NCBI GenBank assembly: GCA_963809175.1 | Contig: CAWEIK010000001.1 | Span: 1,426,001-1,490,000 of the forward strand | Source of the DNA: JACCTU01 sp963809175 | GTDB taxonomy: Bacteria > Actinomycetota > Thermoleophilia > Gaiellales > Gaiellaceae | DNA length: 64,000 bases | Direction: 5' to 3' | Part shown: positions 46,954 to 54,842 of the stretch, piece by piece | Layout of the letters: each line of letters starts with the position of its first letter | Position numbering within the stretch: position 1 is the first letter of the stretch | The notes under the pieces: model-generated | What the model saw: only the letters and a program-made list of their open reading frames with translations | What the model was told of the DNA's origin: nothing | Database searches by the model: none | Position numbers and translations under genes: made by a program

Positions 46954-47329
46954 CTAGGAGAACTTCGGCGCCCAGCCGAAGCCCGTGCCGCTGCCGCGCC
47001 CGCACGCGCCGATCGCGGCCTTGCCCGCGTACGGCGCGGTGACGATGCAGATCCAGCCGCGCGGCCCAGCGATGCTCTGTGCCGGACGGGTGGCCCTTCG
47101 ACCCGAAAGGCGGGCGACCCAGGTCTTCGCGAAGGCGCAGGTCACGTTCCTGCGCGTGATCACGTACTTGTTGCCGCGGGACGTTCCCACGCCGCCACGA
47201 CGCACCGGTCGCGATGCACGGCGTCGCCAGCTCCGACGCAGTCGGTGAGGCGGCTCCGGGACGGGCCTGGCCGGTGCCTGCGCCGACCGCGAGCGAGACG
47301 AGCAGCGCGAAGAGGGCGAGCTTGATCAC
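46954..47329 (-). CDS. Secreted small Cys-containing protein (frame break near 47180)
   Basis: About 125 aa after repair. From GTG at 47329 a signal peptide (IKLALFALLVSLAVGAGTGQA) leads to TASELATPCIATGASW; after a +1 near 47180 it continues NKYVITRRNVTCAFAKTWVA and ends GWAPKFS. Four Cys (PCIAT, VTCAF, WICIV, GACGR) may form two disulphides in the secreted domain. Function unknown. The GTG overlaps the stop of the SARP regulator gene upstream (GTGA), so it is in that operon. It is convergent with clpB. Confidence 0.6.
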
Positions 47330-48948
47330 GTCTCCAACGTAGGGCGCGGGTCGGACGATGTCAACGGCGGCGAGACGACGGTCCACGTGAAGCGCGTCAG
47401 CGTGTGCTGTGGGGCGACGCCACCCGGGCGCACGCCGCGTCGCAAGAACAGGGTCGGCACGCCCGCTCCCGCGGCGACGGCACGGCGAACCGGCCCGATG
47501 CCCTCACGCTGCCAACGCTCCGAGAGGCCGATGACGAGCAAACGCGCGTCACGCGCGGCCTCGAGCACACCCTCGTCGCCCGGCGGCACGAGGACCGGTT
47601 CGGTGACGATGCCGACGACCTGCTGAACCACCAACGAGGCGCGTGCGAGCAGCCTGCTCGCGTCGCGGCGCCCTGCGGCAGGATCGGCCTCCGTGCCGAG
47701 CAGGCGGAGCGTCGTCCCGAGCGACCCGGCGAGCCACGCGGCGACCTCGATCGCCGACCAGTCGTGCTCGTCTCCTCCGAACGGGGTGACGACCGGCCCG
47801 GTTTGCTCGCTGCGACCGCCCGTCAAGACACCGACGTCACATCGCGCGTGCGCGAGGATCACGGCGAGCTCGTCGTCGAGCCGGCCGCTCTCGAGGAGCT
47901 CCGGCTGCGCGTCGACGAGGATGAGATCCGCGTCGTGCTCCGTCGCGAGCAGCGCAGCATCCTTGCCCGGCTCGGTCGTCGTGTACGCCGTGACGCGCGA
48001 CGACACACCTCGGTCCGTCAAGTCGCGGCGGAGTCCCGCCAGCATCGTGTTCGCCGCCGGGAGATCGTCGCTCTGCCTCAGCAGGCGGGCGACGATCAGC
48101 TCGCGCGGGGGCCTCTGTGCGAGCGGCTCGGCGATTGCAAGCAGCTCGTCGAGTCGGCGTTCGTCACGAACGACGCAGACGATCGCGCGTTGGCTCGCCG
48201 GGCCGGTGACCTCGCTCGCGTCGAGGCCGGCGTCTTGGCGGAGGATCCCCCGCTCGAGCTCTTGCAGCGCGGGGCTCGGCTCGATCCCGAGCTCAGCCAC
48301 GAGCAACGCGCGCGTCTGCCGATACACCTCGAGCGCGTCGGCCTGTCGCCCCGATGCGTAGAGCGCGCGCATCAGCGACGCGCGTAGCCGCTCGCGGAGC
48401 GGCTGCTCGCGCACCAGGACCTCGAGCTCCGCGACAAGCTCGCGATGGCGCCCGAGGGCCAGGTCAGCGTCGAACCGGAGCTCGAGCGCACGGAGACGAA
48501 GCTCCTCGAGTCGGACGACCTCCGTCTGCGCAAACGGTTCGTGCGCGACGTCTGCGAGCGGCGCGCCCCGCCACAGATCGAGGGCCTCCCGCAAGAGTCG
48601 CGCGGCAGAGTCGGGCGCCGCGCGCTCTGCCTCGTCGACGAGCTGTTCGAACCGCAGCAGGTCGAGCTCGTTCGGCGCGACGCGGATCAGGTACCCCGGC
48701 GGCTGCGTGATCACAACTTCGCGAGGAGCCAGTGCCTTCCGTAGCTGAGAGACGTGAAACTGGAGCGCGTTCGCCGGCGTCCGCGGGGGCTGCTCTCCCC
48801 ACAGCTCGTCGATCAGCCGATCCGCGGAGACCACCTCGTTCGCGCGCGTGAGCAGCAGCGCGAGCAGAGCACGCTGGCGCGAGCCGCCGAGCGTGACGAC
48901 ACGGTCTCGCTCGACGACCTCGAGCGGCCCCAGGATGCGGAATTCCAC
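47326..48948 (-). CDS. SARP/BTAD transcriptional regulator with C-terminal Usp-like region
   Basis: About 540 aa from GTG at 48948. An OmpR-type winged helix comes first (VEFRILGPLEVVERDRVVTL, then NALQFHVSQLRKAL). The BTAD helical domain follows (ALRLELRFDADLALG-type helices, then LGIEPSPALQELERGIL). From residue ~260 a different region has repeated Rossmann-like strands (AIVCVVRDERRLDELLAIAE, LILVDAQPEL, LLVIGLSERWQREGIGPVRR), closest to universal-stress (Usp) domains as found after Na+/H+ antiporters. SARPs bind 11-bp direct repeats, and such repeats lie 37-64 nt upstream of its start. Confidence 0.88.
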   Translation of the reverse strand: MEFRILGPLEVVERDRVVTLGGSRQRALLALLLTRANEVVSADRLIDELWGEQPPRTPANALQFHVSQLRKALAPREVVITQPPGYLIRVAPNELDLLRFEQLVDEAERAAPDSAARLLREALDLWRGAPLADVAHEPFAQTEVVRLEELRLRALELRFDADLALGRHRELVAELEVLVREQPLRERLRASLMRALYASGRQADALEVYRQTRALLVAELGIEPSPALQELERGILRQDAGLDASEVTGPASQRAIVCVVRDERRLDELLAIAEPLAQRPPRELIVARLLRQSDDLPAANTMLAGLRRDLTDRGVSSRVTAYTTTEPGKDAALLATEHDADLILVDAQPELLESGRLDDELAVILAHARCDVGVLTGGRSEQTGPVVTPFGGDEHDWSAIEVAAWLAGSLGTTLRLLGTEADPAAGRRDASRLLARASLVVQQVVGIVTEPVLVPPGDEGVLEAARDARLLVIGLSERWQREGIGPVRRAVAAGAGVPTLFLRRGVRPGGVAPQHTLTRFTWTVVSPPLTSSDPRPTLET

Positions 48949-48985
48949 GCGTCGTCCTCGCGCCGACGCTAACACCCCGGACCGG

Positions 48986-49012
48986 CTCAGGCGCGGCTCA
49001 GCCGCCCCTCAG
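48986..49012. promoter_or_regulatory. Triple CTCAG direct repeat, 11-bp spacing (SARP-type operator), site A
   Basis: CTCAG occurs at 48986, 48997 and 49008, exactly 11 bp apart. The site is in the intergenic region between the SARP gene (minus, start 48948) and the kinase gene (plus). Heptamer-like direct repeats on one helix face with 11-bp period are the known SARP binding layout. The same triple occurs at 51019-51045. Which of the two genes it controls is open; it could serve both. Confidence 0.65.
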
Positions 49013-49112
49013 CAGGGCTCGGCACGATCGCGCTTTGGACGACAACGGAAGCGAGCGGCATTGGAATGTCGGCGAGCGCGTCATATCGTTGGGCCTGAGG
49101 ACGAACAAGGAC

Positions 49113-51017
49113 TTGTCCACTGACACCCCCGACCCGAGCGACGTCGATCTTCTCGGCTATCGGGTCGAGGAGAAGATCGGTCACGGCGGGATGGGCGTCG
49201 TGTACCTCGCGTTCGACCTGCGGCTGAAGCGGCGGGTGGCGCTGAAGTTGATGGCGCCCGACCTCGCGGTCGACGAGCGCTTCCGTGAGCGCTTCGCGCG
49301 CGAGTCGGAGCTCGTGATGTCGCTCGAGCATCCGAACGTGGTCCCGATCCACGACGCCGGCGAGCTCGACGGACAGCTGTACCTCGCGATGCGGTACGTC
49401 GAGGGAACCGACCTCAGGGCGCTGCTTCGCTCGGAAGGAGCGCTCGCGCCGGCTCGCGCCGTCTCGATCGTGGGTCAGGTCGCGCAGGCGCTGGACGCCG
49501 CCCACGCAAGGGGCCTCGTCCATCGCGACGTCAAGCCGTCGAACGTGCTGCTCGACGAAAACGAGCACGTCTACCTCGCGGACTTCGGGCTGACGCGGCG
49601 GGTCACGGACGACGGCGCGAGGCTCGGCGACGCGCGCTCGTTGGGAACGCCGGCCTACCTCGCGCCCGAGCAGATCGAGGGGCGACCGGTGGACGGACGC
49701 TCCGACGTCTACTCGCTCGGCTGTCTGCTCTACGAGTGTCTGACGGGCGAGCCGCCGTTCGTCGGGCCGTCGCGGTTGGCGGTGGCGTGGGCCCACCTGG
49801 AGGAGGAGCCGCCGAGCATCAGTGCGCGGAATCGCCGCCTTCCGCAGGCGCTCGACGCGGTGATCGAAAAGGCGATGGCGAAGGAGCCCGAGGAGCGGTA
49901 CGCGACGTGCGGCGAGCTCGTCGCAGCCGCGCAGGCAGCACTCGGACTCGACCGACCGCGGCGACGTGCGCTTTTCGCGGTCGCGGCGGCAGCCGTCGCG
50001 ATCGCCGCCGTCGCGATCGCCGCCGTCGCGGTTTGGGCGGTCAGCAGTCGCACCGATGCTGCAACGGGAGCGAGCCCCCCGCCGGATCCGGAGCGGCTCG
50101 TCCGGATCGACCCGACGACGAACCGTGTCTCGGCCGAGATCGACGTCGGGGCCGCGCCGACGGCAACTGCGGTCAGCGGAAAGACGGTCTGGGTGTACAA
50201 CCGGCTCGACAAGACCGTCTCCGAGGTTGACGCGGCGACGAACGAGGTTCGCCACACAACGGTGGTCTCCACCACACCGGCCGTCCTCGCGTACGGAACG
50301 GGTCCAGTCCTCGCCGCCGACGCCGTCGGCGCGTGGCTCGTCGGCTACGACGAGCGACGCGCTCGGCATCTGCTCACGCGCGTGCCTGCCGGCGGCGGCG
50401 GAGCGAAGGAGTACCGCCTCGGGATGGACCCCGCGGCCGTCGTCGTCGGGGACGGCGCCGTCTGGGTGCTTGCGCACCGCGGCACTCGGAACGCCGCGCT
50501 CCGGATCGACGCTGCCCGCGGACGCGTGCTCGCGAGACTTCGCCTCCCCAATGACCTGCTCGCCTCACGCGTCGACGGGCTCGCCGTCGGCAACGGCTAC
50601 GTCTGGGTGACGAACCTGAACACGGCCAGGTTGTACCGCGTCGATCCGAAGACGGGAGAGATGCTCGAGCGGGACTTCGGCTCGTACGCGACGCGCCCCG
50701 CGGTGGGTTACGGGTGGCTCTGGATGTGCATCGCAAGGACGACCAACCCGGCGATGTCGCGCGTGGACCCGCGAACGCTCCGCAACACCCTCGAGAGCGG
50801 AGCGCTCCCGGCCGAGGAGGGGCAGTACGCCGTCGGGTACGGCTCGGTCTGGCGGTACGACGTGCCGAGCGGGACGCTCATGAGCTTCGATCCACGGACC
50901 CTCAAGCTGACGGGTCTCGTGCGGCTCATGCCCAAGGGCGGCGACGACGCGCAGCTCTACGTGACCTCGATCGCCACCGGCGCAGGCGCCGTCTGGGTCA
51001 CGCTCTCGCAGAGCTAG
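49113..51017 (+). CDS. Membrane Ser/Thr protein kinase with extracytoplasmic beta-propeller sensor
   Basis: 634 aa from a TTG at 49113; the frame can be extended to a TTG at 49035, but that part is not kinase-like. Glycine loop GHGGMGVVY, catalytic HRDVKPSN and DFG, and APEQIEGRPVDGRSDVYSLG define an active Hanks kinase. One membrane helix (AVAAAAVAIAAVAIAAVAVW) separates it from an extracellular region of short repeats (KTVWVYNRLDKTVSEVDAAT, AVWVLAHRGTRNAALRIDAA), a YncE/NHL-like beta-propeller. It probably senses an outside ligand and phosphorylates cytoplasmic targets. It lies divergent from the SARP gene. Confidence 0.92.
   Translation: MSTDTPDPSDVDLLGYRVEEKIGHGGMGVVYLAFDLRLKRRVALKLMAPDLAVDERFRERFARESELVMSLEHPNVVPIHDAGELDGQLYLAMRYVEGTDLRALLRSEGALAPARAVSIVGQVAQALDAAHARGLVHRDVKPSNVLLDENEHVYLADFGLTRRVTDDGARLGDARSLGTPAYLAPEQIEGRPVDGRSDVYSLGCLLYECLTGEPPFVGPSRLAVAWAHLEEEPPSISARNRRLPQALDAVIEKAMAKEPEERYATCGELVAAAQAALGLDRPRRRALFAVAAAAVAIAAVAIAAVAVWAVSSRTDAATGASPPPDPERLVRIDPTTNRVSAEIDVGAAPTATAVSGKTVWVYNRLDKTVSEVDAATNEVRHTTVVSTTPAVLAYGTGPVLAADAVGAWLVGYDERRARHLLTRVPAGGGGAKEYRLGMDPAAVVVGDGAVWVLAHRGTRNAALRIDAARGRVLARLRLPNDLLASRVDGLAVGNGYVWVTNLNTARLYRVDPKTGEMLERDFGSYATRPAVGYGWLWMCIARTTNPAMSRVDPRTLRNTLESGALPAEEGQYAVGYGSVWRYDVPSGTLMSFDPRTLKLTGLVRLMPKGGDDAQLYVTSIATGAGAVWVTLSQS
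49995..50031 (+). repeat. 15-bp tandem repeat within the kinase membrane helix
   Basis: The unit GTCGCGATCGCCGCC occurs at 49995-50009 and 50010-50024 with a further partial copy to about 50031. It encodes repeated VAIAA inside the transmembrane segment, so copy-number change would lengthen or shorten the helix by five residues. Confidence 0.7.
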
Positions 51018-51018
51018 C

Positions 51019-51045
51019 CTCAGCGTCCCCTCAGGGCTTCCTCAG
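51019..51045. promoter_or_regulatory. Triple CTCAG direct repeat, 11-bp spacing (SARP-type operator), site B
   Basis: CTCAG at 51019, 51030 and 51041, exactly 11 bp apart, immediately after the kinase stop (51017) and 44 nt before the ATG of the secreted cupin gene. The spacing matches site A, so the cupin gene is a candidate target of the SARP regulator. Confidence 0.65.
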
Positions 51046-51089
51046 TCGACCCGGACAGGCTCCGGTGAGACAACGAAGGAGGCGCGACA

Positions 51090-51578
51090 ATGAGGCGTAC
51101 GCAGAAGGCTGTGCTCGGGGCAATGGTCCTTCTCCCGGTGTTGGCCGGCATCGCGCTGGCGACGCCCGGCGTGGGAGTCATCTCGGCCCCGGTGTGGGCT
51201 CGCGGGACACATGCCGAACTGCTGAACGTCCACAGCAAGGCGGGTGTGAAGCTGCAGACGAAGGAGCCACTCGACTTCGTGACCCAGCAGATCAGGATCG
51301 GGCCGGGAGGCACGACCGGCTGGCACAGCCACCCGGGCCCCGTCCTCGTGACGGTCAAGGGCGGGGCGCTGACGATCGTGTATGCGGACGACCCCAACTG
51401 CGATGGGCGGACTTACACCGTCGGTCAGAGCTTCGTCGATCGCGGTGACGAGAACATTCACACGGCCTTCAACCGGGGAAACATCGAGCTCGAGTTGTGG
51501 GCCACGTACCTCGTGCCGGGCGAGGCGGGTGCGCCGTTCCGCCTCGATGCGCCCGATCCGGGGACCTGCTCGTCCTGA
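51090..51578 (+). CDS. Secreted cupin-domain protein
   Basis: 162 aa. N-terminal signal peptide (KAVLGAMVLLPVLAGIALA), then a cupin core with GTTGWHSHPGPVLVTVKGGA and a late GDENIHTAFNRG, giving three His for a metal site. Ends in a Cys-containing tail (DPGTCSS). Strong AAGGAGGCG site 5 nt before the ATG. Substrate unknown. The SARP-type triple repeat upstream suggests it is the output of the regulator-kinase module. Confidence 0.85.
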   Translation: MRRTQKAVLGAMVLLPVLAGIALATPGVGVISAPVWARGTHAELLNVHSKAGVKLQTKEPLDFVTQQIRIGPGGTTGWHSHPGPVLVTVKGGALTIVYADDPNCDGRTYTVGQSFVDRGDENIHTAFNRGNIELELWATYLVPGEAGAPFRLDAPDPGTCSS

Positions 51579-51590
51579 AACGCGTAGCGG

Positions 51591-51968
51591 CTAGGCGTCG
51601 ACGTCCGGAAGGAAGTCGGCGCCAGCCTGCTCCGGTGGTGCGCCGACGATGAAGAGCGTCGCCTCGTCGGCGCCGTGGTTCCAGATCTGCAGAGCCGTGC
51701 CCGGTTGCACGACGACGACGGAGCCCGGCGTGAGGTCGACACGCTCCGGCGGCTCGCCGAGGTACATCGACGGTGAGCCCGCGACGATCACGAACGTCTC
51801 CTCCTGCACGTGGTCGGCATGTCGCTTCCCTTTCGCACCCGCGGGATAGCGCCAGAGGTTCGCGCGCGCCTGGGTCATCGCGTCGGAGAAGCGCGCGACG
51901 CGGCGGCCGGAACCGTCGTCGCGCTCCTGCCAGTCGTTCGTGTCGGGGGAGAAGACGGTGAAGCCCAC
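51591..51968 (-). CDS. Cytoplasmic cupin-domain protein
   Basis: 125 aa from GTG at 51968. Cupin motifs RHADHVQEETFVIVAGSPSM and TLDL-like VDLTPGSVVVVQPGTALQIW are typical of small sugar- or mannose-6-phosphate-isomerase-like cupins. No signal peptide. It is convergent with the secreted cupin and divergent from the membrane protein at 51993. Function unknown. Confidence 0.78.
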   Translation of the reverse strand: MGFTVFSPDTNDWQERDDGSGRRVARFSDAMTQARANLWRYPAGAKGKRHADHVQEETFVIVAGSPSMYLGEPPERVDLTPGSVVVVQPGTALQIWNHGADEATLFIVGAPPEQAGADFLPDVDA

Positions 51969-51992
51969 GGGCGCACGGTAGCGTCCCGCACC

Positions 51993-52652
51993 GTGTCCCC
52001 GCCGCCGCTGCCACCGCCTCTGCCACCCGCCGAACGCACCGTCGGCCAGCTCGTCGCGGAGTCGATGCGGCTCTACGGCCGACGCCTGTGGCCCTCGCTC
52101 GCGCTCGGGATCCCGCCGTCGATCCTGAACCTGCTTGCCCGGACGCTCGACGAGACCGCGCTGCTCGTCGTCGTCCCGATCGCTGGCGGCGTGCTGCTCA
52201 GCGCGTCGTATCTCGGCGCGGTCGCGCTCGCCGCCGGGCGGCCGGTTCGTGTCTGGCAGCCGCTGCTCGGCGGGCTGCTCGTCTTTCTGCCGTTCCCGTT
52301 CCTCGTCGCCTTCTTCATCCTTCCCGGGCTCGTTTGGCTGGCCGCGCTCGGGCTGATCGTCCCGGTCCTGGCCTTGGAACGGGTCGGGTTCGGCTTCGCG
52401 TTCCTGCGCGCCTATCGGCTTGCCCGCGCCGACTTCGTCCACGCGCTCGGGTCGCTGGCCACGCTGGCGATCCTCGTCTTCCTCACGCAGAGCGGCCTCT
52501 TCTTCCTCCTGCGGGGAACGAGCGACCAGACGCTGGCGATCGCGTCGTTCGTCGCCAGCCTCGTCGTCTCGCCGCTTCTGTTCCTCGGCGCCGCGTTCCT
52601 GTACTTCGACCAGGAAGCGCGCGACAATGCGAAGCGTGTACCACGGCGGTAG
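51993..52652 (+). CDS. Multi-pass membrane protein of unknown function
   Basis: 219 aa from GTG at 51993. A Pro-rich start (SPPPLPPPLPPAERTVGQLV) is followed by five to six membrane helices (ALLVVVPIAGGVLLSASYLG, LLGGLLVFLPFPFLVAFFIL). The layout with RAYRLARADFVHALGS resembles glycerophosphoryl-diester-phosphodiesterase-membrane-domain-like proteins, but no enzyme domain is present. It overlaps the next gene by 26 nt. Confidence 0.65.
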   Translation: MSPPPLPPPLPPAERTVGQLVAESMRLYGRRLWPSLALGIPPSILNLLARTLDETALLVVVPIAGGVLLSASYLGAVALAAGRPVRVWQPLLGGLLVFLPFPFLVAFFILPGLVWLAALGLIVPVLALERVGFGFAFLRAYRLARADFVHALGSLATLAILVFLTQSGLFFLLRGTSDQTLAIASFVASLVVSPLLFLGAAFLYFDQEARDNAKRVPRR

Positions 52653-53244
52653 CCGAGAGCTGCAGGACCGGTTCGACACGCGTCGGCTCGCGGACCGGAT
52701 CGAAGAGCGAATCGTCAGCGAGACGATCGACGACGACGACCGTGCCTTCATCGAGGCGCGCGACATGTTCTTCCTCGCGACCGCCGACGCCGACGGGAAG
52801 CCGCAGTGCTCGTACAAGGGCGGGGAGCCGGGCTTCGTCCGCGTGCTCGACGAGCGAACGATCGCCTTCCCGAGCTACGACGGGAACGGCATGTATCTCT
52901 CGATGGGGAACGCGATCGTGAACGCGCAGGTCGGCTTGCTCTTCATCGACTTCGAAGGCCGCAAGCGGCTGCGCCTGAACGGCGTCGCCTCCGTCGACCT
53001 GGAGGACCCGCTCCGCGCGGACTGGCCGGAGGCGCAGTTCGTGCTGCGGGTGCGGGCGACGGAGGTCTTCCCGAACTGCCCGCGCTACATCCACGAGTAC
53101 CGCCTCGTGAAGCGCTCTCGCTTCGTGCCGAAGACCGACTGCGAGACGCCGGTGCCGGCGTGGAAGCGGAGCGAGTGGGCCCACGACGCGCTGGCCGAGA
53201 ACGACCCTGCGAACGACCCGGCACGCGAAGTGATCCCGCGTTAG
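52627..53244 (+). CDS. Pyridoxamine 5'-phosphate oxidase-family (FMN-binding split barrel) protein
   Basis: 205 aa. Motifs RDMFFLATADADGKPQCSYK and TIAFPSYDGNGMYLSMGNA, then VGLLFIDFEGRKRLRLNG, are those of FMN-binding split-barrel flavoproteins of the PNPOx-like group. Probably an FMN- or F420-dependent oxidoreductase of unknown substrate. It overlaps the membrane protein gene and is followed 9 nt later by the GYD protein. Confidence 0.85.
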   Translation: MRSVYHGGSRELQDRFDTRRLADRIEERIVSETIDDDDRAFIEARDMFFLATADADGKPQCSYKGGEPGFVRVLDERTIAFPSYDGNGMYLSMGNAIVNAQVGLLFIDFEGRKRLRLNGVASVDLEDPLRADWPEAQFVLRVRATEVFPNCPRYIHEYRLVKRSRFVPKTDCETPVPAWKRSEWAHDALAENDPANDPAREVIPR

Positions 53245-53253
53245 GCTCAACGC

Positions 53254-53538
53254 ATGGCCACCTACATCCTGCTTTCCACGCTCAGCACGCAAGGCGTCCA
53301 GACGCTCAAGTCGAACCCGGACCGGCTCCGCGAGGTGAACAAGGACGTCGAGGAGCTCGGCGCGAAGGTCCTGCACCAGTGGGCGACGCTCGGCGAGTGG
53401 GACTTCGTCAGCGTCGTCGAGGCGCCCGACCTCGCGACGGTGGCGCGCGTCAGCGTCGCGCTCGGCGCGCGAGGCTCGACGAAGATCGAGACGCTGCCGG
53501 CGCTGACGATCGACGAGCTGCTCGCGGCGCTCGAGTAG
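53254..53538 (+). CDS. GYD-domain protein
   Basis: 94 aa. YILLSTLSTQGVQTLKSNPD and GEWDFVSVVEAPDLATVARV match the ferredoxin-like GYD family, small proteins with no fixed function. Its stop abuts the stop of the convergent cytochrome gene. Confidence 0.85.
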   Translation: MATYILLSTLSTQGVQTLKSNPDRLREVNKDVEELGAKVLHQWATLGEWDFVSVVEAPDLATVARVSVALGARGSTKIETLPALTIDELLAALE

Positions 53539-53967
53539 TCAACGCCGCTTCGTGAAGACGTAGTCGGTCTTGCGCGCCTGGAAGTGGCAGGACGTGCAGA
53601 CCTGCCCGCGCGCGAGCTCGCTGAAGCGCGCGCTTCCGGAAGCGCGTGTCCACTCGATCATCTGCCAGCCGTTGTGCGGCCCCGTCGCGCGGAGCTTCCG
53701 CATCACGGCGATCAGCGTGACCGCCGCGCCCGAGCGCTGTCGCCCTTCCTTGACGATCACCGTTCCGACGGGATAGCGACCGGCACGAGCCAACTTCGAG
53801 GCGTAGACGTTCTTGATCGAGCTGTGCGCGTCGACCGCGCGGCGGGGGATCGGCTTCGAGTTCAGCTTCGTCCAGCTCGCGTAGCCCGCGGTGTAGCCCG
53901 GAAGCCCGGGGAGCGGCGTCGCGCCGCCGACGGCCACGACGAGCGGCAGGACGAGGAGCGCCTTCAC
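53539..53967 (-). CDS. Cytochrome P460-like secreted heme protein
   Basis: 142 aa from GTG at 53967. Signal peptide (ALLVLPLVVAVGGATPL), then a P460-type beta domain (YASWTKLNSKPIPRRAVDAH, YPVGTVIVKEGR) and a C-terminal heme-c motif CTSCH (GQVCTSCHFQARKTDY). Oxidises small molecules such as hydroxylamine in relatives; here the substrate is unknown. The GTG overlaps the psuG stop (GTGA), an odd partner for a pseudouridine gene. Confidence 0.82.
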   Translation of the reverse strand: MKALLVLPLVVAVGGATPLPGLPGYTAGYASWTKLNSKPIPRRAVDAHSSIKNVYASKLARAGRYPVGTVIVKEGRQRSGAAVTLIAVMRKLRATGPHNGWQMIEWTRASGSARFSELARGQVCTSCHFQARKTDYVFTKRR

Positions 53968-54842
53968 TTCTCCATTGTCGCCACGGCGATCTCGGCTGCC
54001 AAGCCCGCGTTGTCCGCAACCAGCGCTCGGTTCGCCGCGAGTGTTCGCCCGCCGCTCTCGCGGTGCAGCCACGAGAGCACGAACGGCGTCACGCCCTGGC
54101 CGCCGACGCCCTCGCGCGCGGCCTCCGCGAGCGCCTGCTCGATCAGGCCCTCGACGTCGTCGAGGCTCTGCGCCGGCGGGTTGCCGACGAGGAGGCCCGC
54201 GCCGCCGAGCTCCCAGTGGGCGCGCGCGATCTCCGCCGCCTCTCCCGCGGACTCGACCCGCGCGGAAACCGGGGGGCCGCCGTCGGCGGTGTAGAAGAGC
54301 GGCAGCGTGTCCGTGCGGAAGCCGAGGGTCGGGATGCCGAGGGTCTCGAGCGCCTCGGCGGTTGCCGGCACGTCGAGGATCGACTTCGCACCCGACGCGA
54401 CGACGACGACCTGCGTTCGCGCGAGCTCGCCGAGGTCGGAGGAGACGTCGGGCCGCTCCGTCCAGCCTCGGTGGACTCCGCCGATCCCGCCGGTGCCCAT
54501 GAAGCGAAGTCCGACGGCGCGCGCCACCGCGAGCGTCCCGCCGACGGTCGTCGCACCGACGGCGCGTTGTGCGACGGCAGCGCCGACGTCGCGCGGCCCG
54601 AGCTTGCGCGCGGTCGCGACGAAGCGCTCGAGCTCCTGCTCGTCGAGCCCGACGCGCACTTCTCCGTCGAGCACGCCGATCGTCGCGGGCGTCGCGCCGG
54701 CCTCTCGCACGCGCCGCTCGCTCTCGAGGCCGACCGCGACACCCTCGCCGGGCGGAAAGCCGTGCGCGATCAGCGTCGTCTCGAGCGCAACGATCGGCCG
54801 GCCTTCGTCGAGCGCGGTGCGCACCTCGTCGGAGATCCTCAC
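53964..54842 (-). CDS. psuG: Pseudouridine-5'-phosphate glycosidase
   Basis: 292 aa from GTG at 54842. It cleaves pseudouridine 5'-phosphate to uracil and ribose 5-phosphate. Family motifs: ALETTLIAHGFPPGEGVAVG, GATPATIGVLDGEVRVGLDE, GTGGIGGVHRG, VVVVASGAKSILDVPATAEA. Its start overlaps the stop of the PfkB kinase gene (GTGA), which fits the usual psuK-psuG pair. Confidence 0.95.
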   Translation of the reverse strand: MRISDEVRTALDEGRPIVALETTLIAHGFPPGEGVAVGLESERRVREAGATPATIGVLDGEVRVGLDEQELERFVATARKLGPRDVGAAVAQRAVGATTVGGTLAVARAVGLRFMGTGGIGGVHRGWTERPDVSSDLGELARTQVVVVASGAKSILDVPATAEALETLGIPTLGFRTDTLPLFYTADGGPPVSARVESAGEAAEIARAHWELGGAGLLVGNPPAQSLDDVEGLIEQALAEAAREGVGGQGVTPFVLSWLHRESGGRTLAANRALVADNAGLAAEIAVATMEK

